64,000 nt of DNA, taken from NCBI GenBank assembly GCA_028714695.1, contig JAQTLX010000001.1, forward strand, positions 62,001 through 126,000, written 5' to 3'. Position 1 is the first letter of the stretch; each line of letters starts with the position of its first letter. This DNA is from Ignavibacteria bacterium (GTDB taxonomy: Bacteria; Bacteroidota; Ignavibacteria; Tepidaquicellales; Tepidaquicellaceae). Positions 51,843 through 59,998 of this stretch are shown piece after piece. The notes below the pieces were generated by a model. The model had not been told where the DNA came from and made no database searches. It saw only the letters and a list, made by a program, of their open reading frames with translations. The translations under genes and the position numbers were made by a program.

Positions 51843-52349
51843 ATGGCGAAAATGAAATCACTCGAAGATTTTTTAATGGATGAATTAAAAGATCTCTATA
51901 GTGCGGAAAAACAATTAACAAAAGCACTTCCGAAAATGGCGAAAGCGTCTCAGTCTGATGAATTACGTACGGCATTCGAAGATCACTTGAGTGAAACCGA
52001 AGGTCAGATTGAAAGGCTGAATAAAATAGCAAAACTCGCAGGCGGAAAACCGCTTACAGGCAAAAAATGCGCAGCCATGGAAGGATTAATCGAAGAAGGC
52101 AAGGAAGTTATCGAAGAAGACTGCACACCGGAAGTCAGAGATGTTGCGCTGATTGCTTCAGCCCAAAGAGTTGAACACTATGAAATAGCGGCATATGGCT
52201 GTGCAAAAACTTACGCCAGATTATTAGGCTTAAATGAAATTGAGGAACTGCTGGAAGAGTCAGAGAAGGAAGAAAGCGCTGCGGATGAAAAACTTACCGC
52301 GCTTGCAGAAGCAATCAATGCCGAAGCATTAGAGCCGTCTAAAGGCTGA
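51843..52349 (+). CDS. YciE/YciF-like ferritin-fold stress protein (DUF892)
   Basis: 168 residues, four-helix bundle. MKSLEDFLMDELKDLYSAEKQLTKALPKMA and AQRVEHYEIAAYGCAKTYA, read separately, carry the conserved Glu and His residues of the YciF di-metal site. YciF proteins are induced by osmotic and general stress in many bacteria; cytoplasmic. It fits the neighbouring YtxH and SDR stress genes. A hairpin at 52398-52440 may end its transcript. Confidence 0.9.
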   Translation: MAKMKSLEDFLMDELKDLYSAEKQLTKALPKMAKASQSDELRTAFEDHLSETEGQIERLNKIAKLAGGKPLTGKKCAAMEGLIEEGKEVIEEDCTPEVRDVALIASAQRVEHYEIAAYGCAKTYARLLGLNEIEELLEESEKEESAADEKLTALAEAINAEALEPSKG

Positions 52350-52397
52350 AGATTTAATATTAAATGAAAGCCTCGCAATCGAAGTTGTACGCTAAAG

Positions 52398-52440
52398 ATC
52401 TGCCGCAAATAGTATTTTAATTGTATAAAATGCGGCAGAT
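52398..52440. terminator. Hairpin after the YciF-like gene
   Basis: Perfect 10-bp GC-rich arms ATCTGCCGCA and TGCGGCAGAT (52398-52407 with 52431-52440), 23-base loop, 49 bp downstream of the stop. No long T run, so termination is less certain. Confidence 0.5.
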
Positions 52441-52523
52441 TATTTCGAAAAATTAATAAGTAAAAATTTTATAAAAAATTAAACAATAACCCAATAAGGT
52501 TATTAATTGAAAGGAACAAAATC

Positions 52524-53120
52524 ATGTTGAAAAAAAGTTTTCCTATACTGTTTGCTCTGTTATCGATAATTGTGTTTAATACTACCGCTTTGAAAGCGCA
52601 AACAACAACAAAGGATATATATCCCGAATTTTATATCAGTCCTTTAGCCGGTGTTCAATTTCCTGTCGGTTCATTGAATGATACATACAAACCAAGTTAT
52701 AATGCCGGTCTTGACTTTGCAGTGAGACTCAACCGCGAAACAAGTTTTTATCTGAAAGTTGGATATTATAATATGACGGCTAAAAGCGATGTCATGGCCC
52801 CTGATGCAAGTTTCATAGAAATAACGGCGGGTCCGAGGTATATCTTTACAAGTCCTAAATTGAAAGCCAAATTATTTCTTGAGGCAGGATTAGGCGCTTA
52901 TATATATAAAACCAAAGATTATACTATACCCGGAACACCTGATGTTGTGTTGCCCGGTACTTCCGTTGCGAATTTTGGTGTAAATGCAGGTCCCGGTTTT
53001 ATTTTACCGTTGGGAAAGTCAATAGATTTGATGATAAAATCCAAAATACATTGTGTGTTTGAAAAAGAAACTTCACATATGTTTATATCTGCCGTTATGG
53101 GGTTAAACTTTACTTTATAG
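52524..53120 (+). CDS. Outer-membrane beta-barrel protein
   Basis: 198 residues with a signal peptide (about 1-25, ending LKAQ). About eight amphipathic beta-strands (ISPLAGVQFPVGS, SFYLKVGYYNMTA, FIEITAGPRYIF, KLFLEAGLGAYIY, ending FISAVMGLNFTL) fit a small OmpA/OmpW-like barrel. A good ribosome site (GAAAGGAAC) precedes it. It lies within the stress block; its ligand is unknown. Confidence 0.75.
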   Translation: MLKKSFPILFALLSIIVFNTTALKAQTTTKDIYPEFYISPLAGVQFPVGSLNDTYKPSYNAGLDFAVRLNRETSFYLKVGYYNMTAKSDVMAPDASFIEITAGPRYIFTSPKLKAKLFLEAGLGAYIYKTKDYTIPGTPDVVLPGTSVANFGVNAGPGFILPLGKSIDLMIKSKIHCVFEKETSHMFISAVMGLNFTL

Positions 53121-53141
53121 ATTATTTAAAGGAGTAATTAT

Positions 53142-53171
53142 ATGAAAAATCGAAACAGGGTTTCCGTTTAG
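53142..53171 (+). CDS. Nine-codon leader ORF overlapping a terminator
   Basis: ATG at 53142 has one of the strongest ribosome sites in the window (AAAGGAG, 7-base spacer), yet encodes only MKNRNRVSV before TAG at 53169. The hairpin at 53158-53190 begins inside it. It may be an attenuator leader for the glycosyltransferase gene 50 bp further on, or the remnant start of a deleted gene. Confidence 0.4.
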   Translation: MKNRNRVSV

Positions 53172-53190
53172 TTGTCGGTTACCCTTTTTT
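53158..53190 (+). terminator. Intrinsic terminator overlapping the leader ORF
   Basis: GGGT-TT-CCG paired with CGG-TT-ACCC (53158-53166 with 53176-53184, internal TT/TT loop) followed by TTTTTT. Lies between the barrel gene and the glycosyltransferase gene. Confidence 0.7.
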
Positions 53191-53220
53191 CTAAACTGAA
53201 ACATTAAAATATAAATTATC

Positions 53221-54399
53221 ATGAACAAAACATTTGAAGTTTCCTTTATATCGTCAAATATTCCAAGACGCTGCGGTATTGCTACATTTACAAATGACCT
53301 TGCGAATTCATTTAGAAAAATCATCAATGGTACGAAATTATTGACAAATGTTGCCGCGATTAATGATAATCCCGGAGGATATGAATACCCTGATGATGTT
53401 ATGTATGAAATTAATGATAAAAGTGCAAATGATTTTAAAGAAGCGGCACATTATCTCAATATTTCCGATAATGATGTTGTCAATCTTCAGCATGAATTCG
53501 GATTATACGGCGGTGATGCGGGGTCATATATTTTATACCTTCTTGAAAATTTAAGAAAGCCCGTTGTTACTACGCTGCATACGGTTCTTGAACATCCTAC
53601 AGATGAACAATTAAGAGTAATACGGGAAATAAACAACTATTCATCACATATGGTAGTGCAGTCAAAAAAGGCTCAATCATTTCTTTCGGATGTTTATAGT
53701 ATTCCAAACGAAAAGATAAAATTTATTCCGCACGGCGCCCATGATGTACCCTTTGCAGATACAACGCGTTACAAAGAAAAATATAAACTTACTGATAAAA
53801 AGGTGTTGTTAACTTTTGGGCTCTTAGGTCCGGGAAAAGGTATAGAAGACGTAATAAATGCTTTGTCCGATGTAGTGAAAACAAATCCTGATGTTGTTTA
53901 TATTGTTCTGGGTTCTACACATCCGCATGTTAAAAAACAATTAGGAGAATCCTATCGCAAAAATCTTGAGAATCTTGTAATTACGCATGGATTGGAAAAT
54001 AATGTATTGTTTATTGACCGATTCGTAAATACCGAGGAACTTCTCGAATTTTTGATGATGAGCGACATTTATATTTCACCATACCATAATATGGCTCAGA
54101 TTGTTTCAGGTACGCTTACTTATGCTTTAGCATCGGGAAAAGCAATAATATCTACGCCGTATTGGTATGCCAAAGAATTGTTGAAAAACGGTAATGGGAT
54201 ATTATATTTACCGAATAATATTGAATTGCTTTCAAATTCAATCACAGATTTGCTGAATGATGATAAAAAACTTAATAATCTGAGAAGAAATGCTTACCAA
54301 TCCGGAAGAAAAATGACATGGAAAGCAGTTGCCAAAAATTATTACGAAATATTCCAGCAGTCGGTTGCTGAATTTAAATTAATGCCTCAAGTACATTAA
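53221..54399 (+). CDS. Family 4-type glycosyltransferase
   Basis: 392 residues. GT-B fold: the N-terminal half begins EVSFISSNIPRRCGIATFTNDLANS, in pieces typical of GT4 enzymes with an N-terminal GIAxxT loop; the C-terminal half has LTFGLLGPGKGIEDVINA, a nucleotide-sugar region with VYIVLG and YISPYHNMAQIVSGTLTYALASGKAIISTPYWYAKE holding the E-x7-E-like site. Similar proteins transfer mannose or glucose, often for glycan or compatible-solute synthesis. It sits at the end of the stress block, 31 bp past a terminator-like hairpin. Confidence 0.85.
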   Translation: MNKTFEVSFISSNIPRRCGIATFTNDLANSFRKIINGTKLLTNVAAINDNPGGYEYPDDVMYEINDKSANDFKEAAHYLNISDNDVVNLQHEFGLYGGDAGSYILYLLENLRKPVVTTLHTVLEHPTDEQLRVIREINNYSSHMVVQSKKAQSFLSDVYSIPNEKIKFIPHGAHDVPFADTTRYKEKYKLTDKKVLLTFGLLGPGKGIEDVINALSDVVKTNPDVVYIVLGSTHPHVKKQLGESYRKNLENLVITHGLENNVLFIDRFVNTEELLEFLMMSDIYISPYHNMAQIVSGTLTYALASGKAIISTPYWYAKELLKNGNGILYLPNNIELLSNSITDLLNDDKKLNNLRRNAYQSGRKMTWKAVAKNYYEIFQQSVAEFKLMPQVH

Positions 54400-54680
54400 C
54401 CTGCGTTAATCTGAAAGAGAAATTTTGCTGTGCAATTTCGGCTGTCTTATGCGATTTTTACTTCGTCAATGAATTCTTGAATTCCGGTATGCTCCGTTTG
54501 TGCTGCATCACAAATTTGTTCATGGCATTATTAAAGTGCGTCTTTATCAATATTAAGTTACTCGGTAAATCATCGATCGTCTTTGCATCGCATAAACCCG
54601 CGCAAGATATTCGATTGATTAGGGAATGAAATTTTTTGTGTGCTTTGATTTTTAATATTTAGTGCCGGATATTCTCAACA

Positions 54681-55370
54681 CTAATAACTAATCTGCACGA
54701 TTTCAATTTTTCTGAATGCTTCCTGATATCTCCCTTTATTGTCTTTTGGAATTATATTTTCCAGAAGAAATTTTGAAAAATTTTCGAAATTGGGGAATTG
54801 TGATTTGAAATTTCTCATAACATCGAGTTTGAAATTTATAGAATCCGAAATATCGACAAAGTAATCCGGTTTGTGTGTTCCGTAAAAAAGAATCGTGCTG
54901 ACCATATGCTTGCCTTTTTTATCGGGATATATAAAATCGTTCTTCGCGGCAAATATCGCATCGAATACGGCAGTGCCGATTATTCTATGGTCGCGGTGGT
55001 TAAGATTGATATTATCGAATTCCAGATTGGCAGGGTCGAACGAAAATATAACTTCAGGTCTTATGTCCTTAATTATAAGTGTAAGTTTCTTTCTTAGTGA
55101 TTCGGAGTATTCAAGAAATCCGTCCTTATAATCAAGGAAGTAGATTTTTTTGACCCCGACCAGCGCTGCTGCTTTTAAGGCTTCTTTTTTCCGTTCTTCA
55201 ATCCTGTCTTTGCTTCGCATCGACTTTATTTTAAATCCGTTTTCGCCGTTTGTGGCGATTATGTAATAAGCATCGTAACCTTTTGCGATGTATTCCCTGA
55301 CCGTTACAGGACAGCCGAATTCAATATCATCAGGATGTGCCCCGACGGCAATTATTGTTTTCTTGTTCAT
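54681..55370 (-). CDS. PIG-L family N-deacetylase (LmbE-like)
   Basis: 229 residues. AVGAHPDDIEFG at the N-terminus gives zinc ligands His12 and Asp15, the nucleophile-activating Asp14, and NLNHRDHR (about 122-129) supplies the second histidine pair. The family removes acetyl groups from GlcNAc-type sugars, for example BshB in bacillithiol synthesis; the substrate here is not known. Divergent from the hybrid kinase. Confidence 0.85.
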   Translation of the reverse strand: MNKKTIIAVGAHPDDIEFGCPVTVREYIAKGYDAYYIIATNGENGFKIKSMRSKDRIEERKKEALKAAALVGVKKIYFLDYKDGFLEYSESLRKKLTLIIKDIRPEVIFSFDPANLEFDNINLNHRDHRIIGTAVFDAIFAAKNDFIYPDKKGKHMVSTILFYGTHKPDYFVDISDSINFKLDVMRNFKSQFPNFENFSKFLLENIIPKDNKGRYQEAFRKIEIVQISY

Positions 55371-55481
55371 TTGATTTCTTTAATGTAAAATACAAAAATA
55401 TATAATATTCTAAAATACACTGAAAATAATAATTAAATATATTACAATTGCTTAAATATAAACAACAACAACATATTATTT

Positions 55482-58295
55482 TTGAAGCCCGAGCACTTAA
55501 TACCCGTCTTTGCAGATAACTCACTTCAGGGTATTGTGATTTATGAAAAGGGCCGTTTAATTTACTCCAACAAAAGAGCGTCCGTTATTTTAAACGTACC
55601 GGAAGCGGAACTTGCCAATAAACAAATTTCATATTTTATAGGCAACATTCATAAGGACGATTTCCCTTCGGTTGAAAAATATTTCCTTACGGCAGATCAA
55701 TTTGCAAATTACGATGTAAAATTGCAGTTCAGGTATAAAACCCATACGGATAAATATTCATGGCTTGAGTGTTATTTTAAAAATATAGATTACGATAACG
55801 AACAGTACCTTATTAACCTTTTCGCAAATATCGATGAAAACAAGAAGTACGAAGAAAGGCTCATCGAAAATGAAAAGAAGTATAAGAATTTCATAGAGCA
55901 AACATCCGAAGGCATCTCATATCTTGAGTTTGAAAGCCCAATCGATATATCATTGCCGCGCGAAGTCAAGGTGAAAAAGATTTATGAAACAGGTGTAATT
56001 GCCGAATGCAATCTGGCTTTTGCAAAAATGTACGGATTCGATTCTATAGATGAGATTTTAGGCAAAAAACTTATTGATATGCACGGTGATGATGAAAATC
56101 CGATGAACCTGAAAGCATTTTATGATTTTTGCGACAGTAATTATAATGTCCAAAATGTCGTTACCGAAGAAAACGGTAAAGAAGGCAATAAAATATTTTT
56201 CCTCAATAATTCAGTCGGAATAATTAAAAGTAATTTGCTTTACGGAATTTGGGGAACACAGATTGACATATCGGAAAGACAGAAGTCCGAAGAACTAGTA
56301 AAAGCGGCGTACAGAATTTCCGAGGCTGCTCATACATCTGACAATCTGGACGATTTGTTCAAGTCTATACATAATATTGTGTCTACTTTAATGCCGGCAA
56401 AAAATTTCTATATTGCGATTTATGACAGTAAAAAAGACCTGATATCTTTTCCTTACTTCATTGACGAATATGATGAACTTGCAATTACTCAGAAACCGGG
56501 TAGAGGCATAACCGAATATGTGATACGGTCCGGAAAACCGCTTCTAGCAACTCCGGCTGTTATAAAAGAACTTGAAGCAAAAAACGAAATTATTCCTATC
56601 GGCTCTGAATCCGTTGACTGGCTTGGTGTGCCGTTGAAAGTTAACAACTCGACAATCGGTATCCTTGCCGTGCAGTCTTATACTGAAGGCATAAGATATA
56701 CAACTGATGATATGCACATGCTTGTCTTTGTCTCCAATCTGATAGCGATGGCTATCGAAAGAAAACGTGCCGAGGAAGCGCTTAAATTCAGCGAAAGCAA
56801 AAATAGAGCCCTGCTCTCCGCTCTGCCTGATATGATGTTTGTACAGAATTACGACGGGGTTTATCTGGATTATCACGCAAGAAGCCCTGAAATGCTCATT
56901 TCGGGTCCCGAAAAATTTATGGGGAAGAACATGAGCGAAGTTCTTCCAAAATATATGGTAGATCTCTTTAAGGAGGGATTTAAAAAAGCGATTGAAAGCG
57001 GGGAAATACAACTTGTAGAATATCCGCTGGAAATAAGAGGCGTTATGTATCACTTCGAAGCAAGATTTGTCGCCTATGATAACGATAAAATTCTGACTAC
57101 TATCAGAGACGTATCCCAGAAAGAAAAAATGGTCAATGAACTTCTCGAGGCAAAAGAAAAAGCGGAAGAGATGAATCAGATAAAATCCAATTTCCTCGCT
57201 AACATGAGCCACGAACTCAGAACACCGCTGCATGGAATTCTGGGATTTGCACAAATACTGGCAGACGACCTGGATAACCCCGACCATAAGAATATGATTA
57301 CCACGATTTACAGGAGCGGAAAAAGATTGCTCGAGACTCTTAACCTTATACTCAGTTTTTCAAAAGCCGATGCAAAGAAATATAATCTTGTCTATTCGGT
57401 TGTGAACGTAAAGCAACTAGTGCATGAAGTCGTAGAATTATCGGTTCCGAATGCTGAAAGTAAATCCATAAATCTCACTTGCGACATATGCGATGAGGAT
57501 ATTTTTGCCGAACTTGATGCAAGACTTATCAGGGATATCCTTCATAACCTTATTAATAATGCAATCAAGTTTACCGAAAAGGGCGGAGTGATTGTTAAAG
57601 TTTCCACATCCGGAAACGAATTGATTCTAAAAGTTCTCGATTCCGGAATTGGTATTCCGGAAGATAAGTTCGATATTATTTTTCAGGAGTTCAGGCAGGA
57701 AAGCGAAGGATTGAGCAGGAATTTCGAAGGGACGGGTCTTGGTCTCACTTTAACCAAAAATTATGTTGAATTGCTGAAAGGTACAATAACGGTTGAAAGC
57801 ACAATAGGGAAGGGTTCGATTTTTACAGTCATATTGCCTCTTAAGAATATTCAGGAAATGACAATAGCATCAGGCGAATCAGACGATGAAATGTCCGTAA
57901 ATCTTATTCCTGCGCCCGATGATAAGAGAAATATTCTTCTCGTCGAAAACGACAGGGTGAGCGCCGTTCTCGTAAGGGCATATATTTCCGGGAGTTATAA
58001 TATTGATATTGTGGCGAAAGGCAATGATGCATTAACAAAAACAAAGGAAAAAAGATACGACGCGATACTTATGGATATAAATCTCGGAGAAGGCATGACG
58101 GGTATTGAAGTGACTCAAAAAATAAAAAAACTTAACGGATACCAAAACGTTCCAATAATTGCCGTTACTGCTTTTGCTATGGAAACCGATAAAGACGAAT
58201 TCCTGAATTACGGATGCACACACTATATCGCGAAACCTTTTGACAGAACAGAATTGTTAAATCTTCTGAATTCCATCTTTACCGGGGAAGCGTAG
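55482..58295 (+). CDS. Hybrid sensor histidine kinase (PAS-PAS-GAF-PAS-HisKA-HATPase-REC)
   Basis: 937 residues with no membrane helix, so cytoplasmic; start is TTG at 55482. PAS-like domains at about 10-125 and 135-268, GAF at about 275-435 (KNFYIAIYD, WLGVPLKVNNSTIGILAVQS), another PAS at 440-560, then HisKA with H577 (MSHELRTPLHGILGFA), HATPase with DSGIGIPEDKFD and GTGLGLTL, and a receiver with D865 (AILMDINLG) and K in IAKPFD. No separate response regulator is adjacent. Its last 17 bp overlap the convergent polyferredoxin gene. Confidence 0.9.
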   Translation: MKPEHLIPVFADNSLQGIVIYEKGRLIYSNKRASVILNVPEAELANKQISYFIGNIHKDDFPSVEKYFLTADQFANYDVKLQFRYKTHTDKYSWLECYFKNIDYDNEQYLINLFANIDENKKYEERLIENEKKYKNFIEQTSEGISYLEFESPIDISLPREVKVKKIYETGVIAECNLAFAKMYGFDSIDEILGKKLIDMHGDDENPMNLKAFYDFCDSNYNVQNVVTEENGKEGNKIFFLNNSVGIIKSNLLYGIWGTQIDISERQKSEELVKAAYRISEAAHTSDNLDDLFKSIHNIVSTLMPAKNFYIAIYDSKKDLISFPYFIDEYDELAITQKPGRGITEYVIRSGKPLLATPAVIKELEAKNEIIPIGSESVDWLGVPLKVNNSTIGILAVQSYTEGIRYTTDDMHMLVFVSNLIAMAIERKRAEEALKFSESKNRALLSALPDMMFVQNYDGVYLDYHARSPEMLISGPEKFMGKNMSEVLPKYMVDLFKEGFKKAIESGEIQLVEYPLEIRGVMYHFEARFVAYDNDKILTTIRDVSQKEKMVNELLEAKEKAEEMNQIKSNFLANMSHELRTPLHGILGFAQILADDLDNPDHKNMITTIYRSGKRLLETLNLILSFSKADAKKYNLVYSVVNVKQLVHEVVELSVPNAESKSINLTCDICDEDIFAELDARLIRDILHNLINNAIKFTEKGGVIVKVSTSGNELILKVLDSGIGIPEDKFDIIFQEFRQESEGLSRNFEGTGLGLTLTKNYVELLKGTITVESTIGKGSIFTVILPLKNIQEMTIASGESDDEMSVNLIPAPDDKRNILLVENDRVSAVLVRAYISGSYNIDIVAKGNDALTKTKEKRYDAILMDINLGEGMTGIEVTQKIKKLNGYQNVPIIAVTAFAMETDKDEFLNYGCTHYIAKPFDRTELLNLLNSIFTGEA

Positions 58296-59361
58296 ATTCT
58301 CCGCCGTCTCTGTAGTTTTCGTTCATTTCCCTGATTTTTTTTGTATCGGTCGGATGCCCGTATTCTTCAACATTTTTATATTGATATAAATATTCTTCCT
58401 TTGTGATTTTGTTCTGCCAGTAACCGGTCATTACGCCTATTCCCGTTATCGCTGCGAATATTAATACAACACCGAATGCTGCGGTTTTTCTTCCGATTCG
58501 TTTCTTTACTACTATATTTTTTAACTCAAGCGTGTCTTTTACAGGGCACACATCCACGCAGTTAAGGCATGAAGTGCACTCGTCGGAAATAACGGTTTTA
58601 ACTTTATGAACTTTGATAAATGACGGGCATGCCTTTGCGCATAAACCGCAGTCAATGCATGAAGATTCGTTTCTCTTGATTTTGTTGGTGCTTAACAGAG
58701 ACGCTATGCCCAGAAACGCTCCGTATGGGCACAGATACCGGCACCAGAATCCTCTGAAAACAATTGACAGAAGAAACAGTATGGATATAACCGTTAATGA
58801 AAATGTTGATATTTTGGCAAAGAAATAATACATCTTTATATCTGCGACAATATTGTAAGGACTGTCAAGGAATGCCTTCAGCGCTATGCCGCTCATGATG
58901 AATATTACAGAGTAAAGCAGAAAGGCAAGCAGCAGATATTTTATTCCGCGCAAAGGGTAATCGAGAAACCGGGGCATTCTGATATCACGTTTGAAAATCT
59001 TCCTGCCGAGATCTCCAAGCAGTTCGGATATGAACCCAACCGGACAGAACCAACTGCAGAATGATTTTCCGAATATCAGCGAAACAACCAAAATCGCCGT
59101 AAAAATAAAAAACCCCGCCGGATGTATAAGACTTATTTCGCCTGTCTTAAGGAAGAGATAAAAACTCATGAACGAACTTATCGGCAGAAAACCGTCAACG
59201 CCGGGAGGTCTTGAGTAAAATGAAGCAGCGCCTTCAGTATCCAGATAATTTACGAAAAGATGGAATTCAATTCCAATCCAGATACACAATAATGCAAACG
59301 CCGATTGAATGATAAATCTGTAGTTCTGAACTTTAAATTTCTTTAATTTGCCGTTTTTCAT
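58279..59361 (-). CDS. Membrane polyferredoxin protein (NapH/CcoG-like)
   Basis: The frame opens with TTG at 59388; the ATG at 59361 (MKNGKLKKFK) is a more usual start and is used here (360 residues). Five or six helices. Two membrane-proximal CxxxCP motifs (CSWFCPVGF and CRYLCPYGA) and two ferredoxin clusters (CIDCGLCAKACP and CTSCLNCVDVCP) match the NapH/MauN/NosR-C group, which moves electrons from quinol across the inner membrane. An Rrf2 regulator gene precedes it by about 20-50 bp, so it is probably regulated by iron-sulfur, NO or redox state. Confidence 0.8.
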   Translation of the reverse strand: MKNGKLKKFKVQNYRFIIQSAFALLCIWIGIEFHLFVNYLDTEGAASFYSRPPGVDGFLPISSFMSFYLFLKTGEISLIHPAGFFIFTAILVVSLIFGKSFCSWFCPVGFISELLGDLGRKIFKRDIRMPRFLDYPLRGIKYLLLAFLLYSVIFIMSGIALKAFLDSPYNIVADIKMYYFFAKISTFSLTVISILFLLSIVFRGFWCRYLCPYGAFLGIASLLSTNKIKRNESSCIDCGLCAKACPSFIKVHKVKTVISDECTSCLNCVDVCPVKDTLELKNIVVKKRIGRKTAAFGVVLIFAAITGIGVMTGYWQNKITKEEYLYQYKNVEEYGHPTDTKKIREMNENYRDGGESTLPR

Positions 59362-59392
59362 CTTTATTATATTTATCGTATCCTCCAAGCAT
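59333..59392 (-). CDS. 19-residue ORF with a strong ribosome site between rrf2 and the polyferredoxin gene
   Basis: ATG at 59392 lies 4 bp after GGAGG and encodes MLGGYDKYNKDEKRQIKEI, overlapping the start of the polyferredoxin gene in another frame and ending inside it. It may be a translational-coupling ORF or a microprotein, or indicate that the polyferredoxin start lies elsewhere. Low certainty. Confidence 0.3.
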   Translation of the reverse strand: MLGGYDKYNKDEKRQIKEI

Positions 59393-59408
59393 GATTCCTC
59401 CGAATCCG

Positions 59409-59849
59409 TTATTTCCGTATTATCTTATTAATTTTCGCAATGGATTTTTTCTTGAACTGTTCCAGAGTTTCGGATGTAAGCATATTGTATGCACTGTTCC
59501 TGAGTTTCCCCCATTTGTTATGAACAGGGCATGGATTTCCGGGCGAACAATCGGGAAATCCTAATACGCAGTTGTTGAATAAGGCTAATCCGTCGATAGC
59601 CTCGACTATCTCAATCAGTTTAATCTTCGCGGCTGCTTTTCCAAGATAGAATCCTCCCGAATTCCCTTTCTTTGACTTTACCAATTTCTTTGCAGTGAGG
59701 CTTTGCAGTATCTTCGAAACGAATTCTTTGGGAATGTCCAGTTTCTTTGAAATCTCATCTGCTGAAGCCATTGCGCCGGCTTCAAGTGTTGAAAGATACA
59801 ATACCGCCTGAAGGCCGTATTCGCATTTTTTCGAAAAAATTACTGTCAT
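59409..59849 (-). CDS. Rrf2-family Fe-S transcriptional regulator
   Basis: 146 residues. The winged helix (about 5-65) has FSKKCEYGLQAVLYL and SKKLDIPKEFVSKILQSLTAKKLVKS, typical of Rrf2 proteins, with the GNSGGFYLGK wing. Near residue 93 there are three cysteines, C-x6-C-x5-C (NNCVLGFPDCSPGNPCP), which would ligate a [2Fe-2S] or [4Fe-4S] cluster as in IscR or NsrR. It likely represses its own operon with the polyferredoxin gene through the palindrome right upstream of it. Confidence 0.9.
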   Translation of the reverse strand: MTVIFSKKCEYGLQAVLYLSTLEAGAMASADEISKKLDIPKEFVSKILQSLTAKKLVKSKKGNSGGFYLGKAAAKIKLIEIVEAIDGLALFNNCVLGFPDCSPGNPCPVHNKWGKLRNSAYNMLTSETLEQFKKKSIAKINKIIRK

Positions 59850-59850
59850 A

Positions 59851-59880
59851 ATTTAATCAGATAAATTAATCTGATTAAAT
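59851..59880. promoter_or_regulatory. Perfect 12-bp inverted repeat, candidate Rrf2 operator
   Basis: ATTTAATCAGAT (59851-59862) and ATCTGATTAAAT (59869-59880) separated by 6 bp, starting 2 bp upstream of the Rrf2 start codon. Size and spacing fit a dimer site, so autoregulation is likely. It also lies 119 bp upstream of recG on the other strand. Confidence 0.65.
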
Positions 59881-59998
59881 ATAGTATTCAAATCCGATTT
59901 AAACAAGACAAAATACTCTGTCTTGAAAAAATGTTTAATTCCTGAACATTGAATTATTTATAGCGTTAAAATTTTATGAAAAATACTTAATTTCCGCC

